Below the pieces are notes generated by a model that saw only the letters and a list, made by a program, of their open reading frames with translations, did not search any database and had not been told where the DNA came from. Of a DNA stretch of 64,000 nt, positions 28,621 to 39,019 are shown piece after piece. Position numbers and translations under genes: made by a program. The stretch's first letter is position 1, and each line of letters opens with the position of its first letter. The DNA comes from Burkholderiales bacterium (GTDB lineage Bacteria > Pseudomonadota > Gammaproteobacteria > Burkholderiales > Burkholderiaceae_C): NCBI GenBank assembly GCA_016213205.1, contig JACRAZ010000024.1, positions 1 to 64,000 of the forward strand. Reading direction: 5' to 3'.

Positions 28621-30921
28621 TCAACCGTGCGCAGGGCTGGCCCGCGCCGAAGGGGTGACGATGTCGGCCACCAGCGCGGCCACATCCAGGATGAGCGCCA
28701 CCTCGCCGCTGCCGAGGATGGTGGAGCCCGAGATGCTCTTGACCTGCGCGAACACGCGCGACAGCGGCTTGATCACGGTCTGGAATTCGCCCATCAGGCT
28801 GTCCACCACCAGGCCGAAGCGCTGCCCGGCCTGCTGGATGACCACCACGCTCTCGCGGCGCGGCGGTGGTGCCTCGATCTCGAAGTGGTCGCGCAGCCGC
28901 ACCTGCGGCAGCACCTGGCCCCGCAGGTTGCACCAGGCCTGGCCGGGCTCGCTGGCGAGCTCGATGCACTCTTCCACCATGTCCAGCGGCACCACGAACA
29001 CCGAGCCGCCGGCGCTGACGAGGAAGCCGTCGATGATGGCCAAGGTGAGCGGCAGCCGCACCGTGACGGTGGTGCCCAGCCCGGGCTCGCTGCGCAGCGA
29101 GACGGTGCCGCGCAGCGCGCCGATGTTGCGCTTGACCACGTCCATGCCCACGCCGCGCCCCGACAGGTTGGTCACCTGCTCGGCGGTGGAGAAGCCGGGT
29201 TCGAAGATCAGCTCCAGCACCTCGGCGTCGGTGAGGCGCTGCTCGGGCTCGACCAGGCCGCGCTCGATGGCCTTGGCCAGGATGCGCTCGCGCGGCAGGC
29301 CGCCGCCGTCGTCGCTGACCTCGATGACGATGCTGCCGGAATCGTGGAACGCGTTCAGCCGCACCGTGCCCTGCGCCGGCTTGCCGCGCGCGGCGCGCAG
29401 CTCGGCTGGCTCGATGCCGTGGTCGATGGCGTTGCGCACCAGGTGCAGCAGCGGGTCGCCGATCTTCTCGACCACGGTCTTGTCGAGCTCGGTGTCCTCG
29501 CCGCTGAGCTGCAGGCGGATGTCCTTGCCGATCTCGCGCGCCACGTCGTGCACCACGCGCTGGAAGCGGCTGAAGGTGGCGCCGATCTTCACCATGCGCA
29601 GCTGCAGCGCGCTGTCGCGCACCTGCTGCACCAGGCCGCTCATGCGCGAAGTGGCTTCCTGCAGCTGCGAGTGGTGGGTCTGGTGTGCCAGCAGGTTGGC
29701 GCTGGCGCCGGCGATGATGAGTTCGCCCACCAGGTTGATCAAGCCATCGAGCTTGTCGGCATCGATGCGCAGCGAGCGCGCCTCGGCGCTGCGGGCTTCG
29801 GGCTGCTGGCGCTGCCGCACGAGCGCGGCTTCCACCACCTCGGGCGCCACCGCCTGCTGGCCGACCAGGATGCTGCCGATCGGCGGCACCGCCAGCGCGG
29901 CTTCGCCGGGGCGCGCCGGTTCGCGCGCCAGCCGGGCCGCGCTGCCGGCCTGCAGCGCGAGGGCTTCGTCCAGCTCGCGCTGGGTGATGCTGCCGCAGCC
30001 GACCAGGATCTCGCCCAGCCGCAGCGCATGGCCGGGCAGCGACTGGATCAGCGCCACATACTCCTCGCTGCGGCTGTGCGGCGCGAGGATGCCGATCGAG
30101 CACTCGTCGCGCACGAACTCGAACACGCCCTCGATCTCGGCCTTGCTCGCGGTGCTGGCAAAGGCGATCTCGAAGCCGAGGTAGCAGGTTTCGGGGTCCA
30201 TCTGCGCCGGCGGTGGCAATGCGTCGGCCAGCGTGCAAAGGCTGACGATGCGGCCCAGGCGCTGCAGGTAGCGCAGGAAGCCCAGCGGGTCCATGCCGTG
30301 GCGCAGCACATCGGGCCCGAAGCGCAGCGACAGGTGCCAGTGCTCGCGCGCATCGGCCCCGCGGCCGGCGCCGGCCGCGGCATCGGGCCCGGCCTGCGGG
30401 GGATCGGCTGGGGCGGGCGCGCCGGCCCGCGGGGGATCGGCTGGGGCGGGCGCGCCGGCCCGCGGGGGATTGGCCGGCGCGGGCGCGCCGGCCTGGGGGG
30501 CGGGGTCCTGCAGGGGCGCCGGGGCCGGCCCGGCCTGGTGCCGTGCCAGCTGCGCCATCAGCGCGGCGCCGGCATGCACCTCGTGTTCCGAAGGCAGGGT
30601 GCGGCCGGCCTCCACCGCCTCGACCAGCTGCACCAGGTGGTCGCAGCAGGACAGCAGCAACACGGTGAGGTCCTCGCCGATGTGCAGGTGGCCGGCGCGC
30701 ACCTCGTCGAGCAGGCTTTCCACCGCGTGCGTGAAGGCCACGATGTGGTCCAGCCCGAACAGGCCGGCCGAGCCCTTGATGGTGTGGGCGGCGCGGAAGA
30801 TCGCGTTCACTGCCTCGGCGCGGTCTTGAAGCTGGGCCCCTGCCAGCAGCGCGGTTTCCATCTCGCCGAGCAGCTCGCGGCTTTCCTCGGTGAAGGTGTG
30901 CAGGGCGGCATCGAGGTTCAT
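28621..30921 (-). CDS. cheA: Chemotaxis histidine kinase CheA
   Basis: The chosen ATG 30921 overlaps the STAS gene stop (ATGA); an in-frame ATG two codons earlier is possible. The 766-residue protein has a P1 Hpt domain with His46 (AAHTIKGSAGLFG), an 11-residue Ala/Pro-rich repeat linker (about 144-178) and a P2-like region (about 193-285). Two copies of an LGEILVG..(x)..EALALQ motif follow (301-325 and 347-371). The dimerisation, ATPase (HLVRNAIDHGIEP, VSDDGGGLP, GRGVGMDVVKRNI) and CheW-like domains complete it. The paired motif resembles the N-terminal domain of type II secretion/pilus ATPases, an uncommon insert in CheA. Confidence 0.93.
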   Translation of the reverse strand: MNLDAALHTFTEESRELLGEMETALLAGAQLQDRAEAVNAIFRAAHTIKGSAGLFGLDHIVAFTHAVESLLDEVRAGHLHIGEDLTVLLLSCCDHLVQLVEAVEAGRTLPSEHEVHAGAALMAQLARHQAGPAPAPLQDPAPQAGAPAPANPPRAGAPAPADPPRAGAPAPADPPQAGPDAAAGAGRGADAREHWHLSLRFGPDVLRHGMDPLGFLRYLQRLGRIVSLCTLADALPPPAQMDPETCYLGFEIAFASTASKAEIEGVFEFVRDECSIGILAPHSRSEEYVALIQSLPGHALRLGEILVGCGSITQRELDEALALQAGSAARLAREPARPGEAALAVPPIGSILVGQQAVAPEVVEAALVRQRQQPEARSAEARSLRIDADKLDGLINLVGELIIAGASANLLAHQTHHSQLQEATSRMSGLVQQVRDSALQLRMVKIGATFSRFQRVVHDVAREIGKDIRLQLSGEDTELDKTVVEKIGDPLLHLVRNAIDHGIEPAELRAARGKPAQGTVRLNAFHDSGSIVIEVSDDGGGLPRERILAKAIERGLVEPEQRLTDAEVLELIFEPGFSTAEQVTNLSGRGVGMDVVKRNIGALRGTVSLRSEPGLGTTVTVRLPLTLAIIDGFLVSAGGSVFVVPLDMVEECIELASEPGQAWCNLRGQVLPQVRLRDHFEIEAPPPRRESVVVIQQAGQRFGLVVDSLMGEFQTVIKPLSRVFAQVKSISGSTILGSGEVALILDVAALVADIVTPSARASPAHG
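30391..30489 (-). repeat. 33-bp tandem repeat x3 inside cheA
   Basis: Units 30391-30423, 30424-30456 and 30457-30489 are nearly identical and encode copies of an 11-residue Ala/Pro-rich unit (AGAPAPADPPR) in the linker after P1. A multiple-of-three unit keeps the frame, so copy number could vary by slippage. No spacers separate the copies. Confidence 0.9.
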
Positions 30922-31223
30922 GCGCATGCTCCCGGCTCGCCTGCGCTGGCGGTGGGCGCCGCACCAAAGTGGGCGGCCAGGTCCAGCAGCGCGAACACCT
31001 CCTGCACCGCCGGGCTGGGTGCCAGCAGGCGCAGTTCGCGGCCGGCCTGGCCGGCGGCCACCCGGGCCAGCATCAGGAGCTGCAGGCCGGCGGTGTCGAA
31101 TTCGCTCACGTCGGCCAGGTCGATCTCCACCGGGCCCGGCCCGCCCTCGTCGATGGCCTGCAGCAGCAGCGGCTTGAGCTCGGCCGCGCGGTAGATGCTC
31201 ATTTCACCGGCGAGGCGGATCAT
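30918..31223 (-). CDS. STAS-domain protein
   Basis: A 101-residue single-domain STAS protein, like anti-sigma-factor antagonists. It has MIRLAGEMSIYRAAELK, EIDLADVSEFDTAGLQLLML (a Thr next to the Asp, where antagonists have the phosphorylatable Ser) and RELRLLAPSPAVQEVF. It overlaps cheY upstream and cheA downstream by 4 nt each, so it belongs to the signalling complex or its output. No partner anti-sigma kinase gene is present. Confidence 0.88.
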   Translation of the reverse strand: MIRLAGEMSIYRAAELKPLLLQAIDEGGPGPVEIDLADVSEFDTAGLQLLMLARVAAGQAGRELRLLAPSPAVQEVFALLDLAAHFGAAPTASAGEPGACA

Positions 31224-31588
31224 GGCAACACCAGCTTCTGCACCGCGTTGAGCAGCGCCTCGGGCTTGAAGGGCTTGACCATCCAGGCCTTGGCGCCGGC
31301 GGCCTGGCCCAGCGCCTTTTTGTCCGCCTGCGATTCGGTGGTGAGCATCATCACCGGCGTGAACCGGTAGGCCGGCAGCTGCTTCAGGGCCTTGAGGAAG
31401 CTGATGCCGTCCATGTTGGGCATGTTCACGTCGCTGATGATCATGTGCACCTTGCGGCCGGTGAGCTGGGCCAGCGCGTGCTGCCCGTCGCTGCCCTCCA
31501 TCACCTCGTAGCCGGCGCCCTTGAGCGCGATGCCGACCACCTGGCGCAGCGAGGCCGAGTCGTCGACGATGAGGATGGTCTTTGGCAT
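31220..31588 (-). CDS. cheY: CheY-like response regulator
   Basis: A 122-residue single receiver domain. Acidic pocket IVDDSASLRQ, phosphoacceptor Asp53 (IISDVNMPNMDG), Thr in MLTTESQ and Lys105 in WMVKPFKP are all present. It lies between the MCP-like gene with the CheZ-like motif and the STAS gene, so it is the likely phosphorylation target of this CheA. Confidence 0.94.
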   Translation of the reverse strand: MPKTILIVDDSASLRQVVGIALKGAGYEVMEGSDGQHALAQLTGRKVHMIISDVNMPNMDGISFLKALKQLPAYRFTPVMMLTTESQADKKALGQAAGAKAWMVKPFKPEALLNAVQKLVLP

Positions 31589-31621
31589 GGCACTCCCGGG
31601 TCTGGTTCGTGGTTCGGGTGG

Positions 31622-32809
31622 TCAGAAGAAGGTGACCTCTTCACTGGCCGCGGGGGCTGGCGCGGCGGGGGCCTGGCCGCTGTGCACCGCGCGCTCGTCG
31701 GCCATGGCATAGCTGCTTTCAAGCTCGGCCAGCAGGGCCGTGGCGTCCACCGGCTGCAGCCGCTGCTCGCGCTGGAAGGCCTGGTGGCTTTCGCCCAGCA
31801 GCGCGGGCAGGCGGCCGATGTTGGCGTGCACGTGCGCCATCACCTGGCTCACGCGGTCCTGGAACTGCAGTTGCACCAGCGCCTGCGAGATGTCCTCGCG
31901 CAGGCCGTCGCGGCTGGCGGCCAGCGCCTGCGAGCGCTGCACCAGCGCACCGGCGGCCTCGTGGAAGCGCGCCAGCACGGCGCCGATGCCCGCCTCGGAG
32001 CTTTCCATCGCGCCGCGGTCGGTCTCCAGCGAACGCGAGGCGCCCTCGCAGGCAGCCTGGATCGCGGCGACGATGGTGTCCACCTTGCCGGCGATCTCGT
32101 GGCCGGTGGCGGCCGAGCGCATCGAGAGCATGCGCACCTCCTGCGCCACCACCGCGAAGCTGCGGCCGGCCTCCCCTGCCCGCGCGGCCTCGATGGCCGC
32201 GTTCAGCGCCAGCAGGTTGGTCTGCTGCGCGATGCGCGCCACCGTGGCGGCCATCTCCCGCAGCTCGCCGGTGAACTGCTGCAACCCGGTGATGCCCTGC
32301 AGCAGCGCCTGCTTGCTGCCCATGGCCTGGCGCTGGGCGGCGACCACGCTGTCCAGCGTGTGCTCGCTGTGCGCCATCAGCGCCACCAGGCCGTCCTCGG
32401 CGCCGGGCGCTTCGGCGTGGCCGACGTCGGACAGGCGCGTGGCCTGCTGCAGTTGCTGGACGATGCCTGAAAAGCGCTGGCTCAGCTGGGCCACCGCCGC
32501 TTCCATCTGTGCCCGCGCGGTCTCGATGTGCTGGGCCCAGACCGGCAGCACCCGCTCGCCCAACTGCTGCTGGCCGGCCAGGTAGGCCGCCACGGCCTGG
32601 TGTCGGGCGCGATCAGCCCGACGCCAGCCGTGGCTGACGGCCATGCCGCCAGCCGCCAGCAGCAGCGCCGCCAGCACGCTGGCCGCCTGCCAGGGCGCCA
32701 GCAGCAGCAGCGCGGCGGCCGCCACCAGCCCCAGCACGGCCGGGGCCAGCGGGCCACGCGCGCCGGCCGGGGGCGCGGCGGTGGGGCCGGGGGGTTCGGT
32801 TCGAGTCAT
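31622..32809 (-). CDS. Membrane MCP-like protein with CheZ-like FQDxxxQ motif
   Basis: The 395-residue protein has two close N-terminal hydrophobic helices (about 21-58), no sensor domain and no HAMP. It then has a receptor signalling segment with the tip [20 protein letters not shown] (192-211). After it, a helix reads [18 protein letters not shown] (Asp318, Gln322), which keeps the D-x3-Q spacing of the CheZ phosphatase site (FQDLTGQ). An Ala/Pro linker ends in EEVTFF, recalling the tethered CheY-binding tail of CheZ. The next gene is cheY and no separate cheZ exists nearby. A CheY-P phosphatase role is inference; it may only be a receptor relative. Confidence 0.8.
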   Translation of the reverse strand: MTRTEPPGPTAAPPAGARGPLAPAVLGLVAAAALLLLAPWQAASVLAALLLAAGGMAVSHGWRRADRARHQAVAAYLAGQQQLGERVLPVWAQHIETARAQMEAAVAQLSQRFSGIVQQLQQATRLSDVGHAEAPGAEDGLVALMAHSEHTLDSVVAAQRQAMGSKQALLQGITGLQQFTGELREMAATVARIAQQTNLLALNAAIEAARAGEAGRSFAVVAQEVRMLSMRSAATGHEIAGKVDTIVAAIQAACEGASRSLETDRGAMESSEAGIGAVLARFHEAAGALVQRSQALAASRDGLREDISQALVQLQFQDRVSQVMAHVHANIGRLPALLGESHQAFQREQRLQPVDATALLAELESSYAMADERAVHSGQAPAAPAPAASEEVTFF

Positions 32810-33129
32810 GCGCAGCCTTGTGTTCGACGCGGGGCGCCGGTCCGACAGCGGGGCGCCCCATGCTCGAAGTGTCAGGCCGCAGCCTAAAATTCAAACAAAA
32901 CAAATACAACGTAAAATTGCCATAAATCGAACCAAACAAACGACACAGGCCGCCGGCGCCCCCACGCCGGACGGCCGGGCGTGGGCTTGTTCACGCTGGG
33001 TGGGGCGGCGGCGCGCGCGGCCGGCCGACCCCAGGGCCCGATCGCGTGTCCGCTGCGGCGGCAGCGGCTCCGGTGCGTGCCGGGCAGGCGCGGCGGGCGC
33101 GGTGGGCCGGGCCGGTGCGCCGCGGGTTG
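32810..33129. other. Intergenic region with AT-rich island
   Basis: No gene is seen. Positions 32885-32943 are strikingly A/T-rich in an otherwise very GC-rich setting and lie 80-130 bp upstream of the MCP-like gene, so they probably hold the promoter of the chemosensory operon. I could not fit a confident -35/-10 or sigma28 pair. Confidence 0.45.
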
Positions 33130-33762
33130 TCAGCCCGCCGGTGGCTCGGCCGGTGGGTCGCCGAGCGCTGCGACACCGGCCTTGAGCGTGCCGATGAACA
33201 GCCGCGGGTCGATCGGCTTGGCCACCACCTTCACCGCCAGCGGCCATTCGCCCAGCGCAGCCAGGCGCGCGGGCGACAGGCCGCTGACGGCCACGATGAG
33301 GCGCGGCCGCACGCTGCTGTCGGTGGCCAGGTGGCGCAGCATCTCGAAGCCGTTCATGTGGGGCATCATGATGTCGGTGACCACCACATCCGGTGCCCAG
33401 TGGCCGATGGCCACCAGCGCCTCGAAGCCGTTCTCGGCATGGTCAACCTGGGCGCCGGGGATCGCCGCCTCGACCAGCACGCCGATCAGCTCGCGGTCAT
33501 CGGGGTTGTCGTCGACCACCAGCACCGAGATCGGCTTGCGGTCGCCGCGTGCCGGCTCGCCCGCCGGCGCCTCGCTGCCGCCCTGGGCGGCGATGAAGCG
33601 GTCGGTGCTGTCGGCGTCCAGGCGACGGTGGCCGCCGATGGTCTTCCAGGCCTTCAGGTGCCCCTGGTCGACCCAGCGCTGCACGGTGGGCACCGAAACA
33701 CCGAGCCGGCGTGCCACCTCGGCGGTGGAATACGACTTCGGGGGGGGATCTGTACTGCTCAC
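33130..33762 (-). CDS. Response regulator with N-terminal MerR/excisionase-type HTH
   Basis: The 210-residue protein starts at GTG 33762. Residues about 10-58 form a MerR/excisionase-like winged helix (YSTAEVARRLGVSVPTVQRW, WKTIGGHRRLDADST). A receiver domain follows (about 78-200) with Asp130 in VVVTDIMMPHMNGFEML and Lys in VVAKPID. Putting the DNA-binding domain before the receiver is the reverse of most response regulators. It lies just upstream of the chemosensory operon. A palindromic site touches its start codon and may be its own operator. Confidence 0.87.
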   Translation of the reverse strand: MSSTDPPPKSYSTAEVARRLGVSVPTVQRWVDQGHLKAWKTIGGHRRLDADSTDRFIAAQGGSEAPAGEPARGDRKPISVLVVDDNPDDRELIGVLVEAAIPGAQVDHAENGFEALVAIGHWAPDVVVTDIMMPHMNGFEMLRHLATDSSVRPRLIVAVSGLSPARLAALGEWPLAVKVVAKPIDPRLFIGTLKAGVAALGDPPAEPPAG

Positions 33763-33764
33763 CC

Positions 33765-33785
33765 GTGCAATTTAATCATTTACAC
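33765..33785. promoter_or_regulatory. Imperfect 21-bp palindrome at the start of the HTH-receiver gene
   Basis: GTGCAATTTAATCATTTACAC reads nearly the same on both strands (6 of 8 arm positions match). It is AT-rich in GC-rich surroundings and ends 2 bp from the GTG start, where it would overlap the ribosome-binding or promoter region. It is a candidate operator for autoregulation, which is inference. Confidence 0.45.
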
Positions 33786-33836
33786 CCGGCCGGCGGGTCA
33801 CCGGTTAACCCGCTGCCCGACCCCGCTCGGCCACGC

Positions 33837-37097
<3,261 letters not shown>

Positions 37098-37314
37098 CCG
37101 GCCATCCTGCGTCAAGGCAAAGCGATGCGCAATCCGGGTTCGGCGCCTGCGCCACGGTGCCCGGCGGCGGGGTCGCCGTTCGGGCCCCAGGGCCAACCCC
37201 AGCCCCCCGCCAAGAGGGGGTTCGGGATGGGGGGGCACTTCCAGAATTTCCGCCACGACCCTGGCCCACGCTGCGCACAGCGGCGCGCCGGGCCCCCCAG
37301 AACGCGGAGACACC
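37098..37314. other. Divergent intergenic region with C/G-tract hairpin
   Basis: This 217-bp region separates the hybrid kinase from the DUF1302 gene. Near 37190-37240 it holds a C-run/G-run element (CCCCCCGCCAAGAGGGGG, then a G-tract) resembling the repeats at 17450-17603 and 59333-59352. Promoters for both directions must lie here, but none is clear. Confidence 0.4.
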
Positions 37315-39009
37315 ATGCGCCCAACCCGTACCCCCAACCGCACCGCTGCCGGCCCTACCGGCCGCCGCCTCACGCGGCTGGCCGCCGCCGCCGTGCTGGC
37401 CGCCGCCGGCAGCAGCACGCTGGCCTTCGAGATCGAGCTCGGCCGGCCCGACCTGACGCTGCGCTGGGACAACGCGTTCCGCTACAACTACGCGCAGCGC
37501 ACCGAGCAGCGCGACCCGAAGATCGGCAACTCGGCGCTGGCCGACGAAGGCACCTACAGCTTCGACCGCGGCGACACGGTGGCCAACCGCATCGACCTGC
37601 TCAGCGAGCTGGACCTGGTCTGGCGCAAGCGCCACGGCCTGCGCGTGAGCGCCACCGCCTGGTACGACGGCGCCTATGGCCGCAGCAGCCACAGCAACCC
37701 GAATGCGCCGCTGGCCAACATCCCCAGCTACATCGGCAAACAGTACAGCAACACCACGCTGCGCCTGTATCGCGGCGGCACCGGCGAGATCATGGATGCC
37801 TTCGTGTTCGGCGCGGTGGACCTGGGCGAGGTGCCGGTCAACCTGAAGCTCGGCCGCCACACGGTGTACTGGGGCGAATCGCTGCTGCTGGGCGGCAACC
37901 TGCACAGCATCGCCTATTCGCAGAACCCGCTCGATCTGCAGAAGGGCTTCGCCACCCCCGGCACCGAGGCCAAGGAGCTGTTCCGCCCGCTGAACCAGCT
38001 CTCGCTGCAGGCCCAGTTGAGCGAGACGCTCTCGCTCGGCGCGCAGTACTTGCTGGAGTGGGAGCCCGACCGCTTCCCCGAGGGCGGCACCTACCTCGGC
38101 CCGGTGGACTTTGCCTTCAACGGCCCGGACCGGCAGTTCCTCTCCGCCGGCCTGGGCTTTGCGCTGCGCACGCCGGCGGCCGAGCCGCGCCAGCGCGGCG
38201 AGTTCGGCCTCTCGGCACGCTGGAGCCCGGCCTGGCTGGACGGCACGCTGGGCGCCTACTACCGCAACTTCGCCGACAAGATCCCGCAGACCCTGCTCAC
38301 CGCCGCGGCGCCGAACGCGAGCCGCTATACCCTGGTGTACGCGGACGGCATCGACCTGTTCGGCCTGAGCCTGGCGAAGAACGTGGCCGGCGTCAGCCTG
38401 GGCGCCGAAGTCTCGATGCGGCGCAACACGCCGCTGACCAGCCAGGTGCTGGGCCTGGCCCCCGGCCTGCCGGCCCAAGGCCAGACCCAGGGCCCGCGCG
38501 GTGACACCTGGCACGCGCTGGTCAACGGCCTGGGCAGCATCGGCAAGACGCCGCTGTTCGACAGCGCCACCTGGGCCGCCGAGCTGGTGTACTCGCGCTG
38601 GAGCAAAGTGCGCAGCGGTGAGGCGCTGTTCAACGCCGTGGGCTACGCGCCCTGCAAGGGCAAGGACAAGTGGGACGGCTGCGCAACCAAGGACTACGTG
38701 GGCATCGGCCTGGCCTTCACGCCCACCTGGTACCAGGTGCTGCCGGGCGTGGACCTCTCGGCGCCGCTGACCTATGCGCTGGGCCTGTCGGGCAACGCGG
38801 CCACGGTGTTCGGCGGCAGCCAGGCCAACGGCAACTACAGCATCGGCGTCTCGGCCGACGTGCAGCAGAAGTACCGCTTCGACCTGAAGTTCATCGACTA
38901 CGTTGGACGCTACCGCGACAACGGAGCGGCCGTGACCAGCCAGAACGGCCTCACGACCTTCCTGCGCGACCGCGGCTTCGTGAGCCTGACCTTCAAGACC
39001 ACCTTCTGA
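37315..39009 (+). CDS. DUF1302 family outer-membrane protein
   Basis: The 564-residue protein starts at ATG 37315 after GCGGAGA. A signal peptide ends near SSTLAFE. The body alternates aromatic and polar residues as in beta-barrels (DLTLRWDNAFRYNYAQRT, RLYRGGTGEIMDAFVFGA) and ends in SLTFKTTF with terminal Phe, typical of outer-membrane barrels. A short Cys pair (APCKG, DGCATK) may form a disulfide. The family has no settled function. It is first in a four-gene plus-strand operon with DUF1329, a YCF48-like protein and an MMPL transporter. Confidence 0.88.
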   Translation: MRPTRTPNRTAAGPTGRRLTRLAAAAVLAAAGSSTLAFEIELGRPDLTLRWDNAFRYNYAQRTEQRDPKIGNSALADEGTYSFDRGDTVANRIDLLSELDLVWRKRHGLRVSATAWYDGAYGRSSHSNPNAPLANIPSYIGKQYSNTTLRLYRGGTGEIMDAFVFGAVDLGEVPVNLKLGRHTVYWGESLLLGGNLHSIAYSQNPLDLQKGFATPGTEAKELFRPLNQLSLQAQLSETLSLGAQYLLEWEPDRFPEGGTYLGPVDFAFNGPDRQFLSAGLGFALRTPAAEPRQRGEFGLSARWSPAWLDGTLGAYYRNFADKIPQTLLTAAAPNASRYTLVYADGIDLFGLSLAKNVAGVSLGAEVSMRRNTPLTSQVLGLAPGLPAQGQTQGPRGDTWHALVNGLGSIGKTPLFDSATWAAELVYSRWSKVRSGEALFNAVGYAPCKGKDKWDGCATKDYVGIGLAFTPTWYQVLPGVDLSAPLTYALGLSGNAATVFGGSQANGNYSIGVSADVQQKYRFDLKFIDYVGRYRDNGAAVTSQNGLTTFLRDRGFVSLTFKTTF

Positions 39010-39019
39010 GGAGTGCCCG

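Noticed and set aside
30391..30489. Possible CRISPR-like direct repeats
   Set aside because: The 33-bp units are head-to-tail without spacers and code in frame for an Ala/Pro linker in CheA; no cas genes are present.
27073..31194. Plus-strand open frame of about 1373 codons
   Set aside because: It is antisense to the MCP, cheA and STAS genes. Its composition is His/Leu/Gln/Ala-rich with no domain, and the minus-strand genes explain the same DNA.
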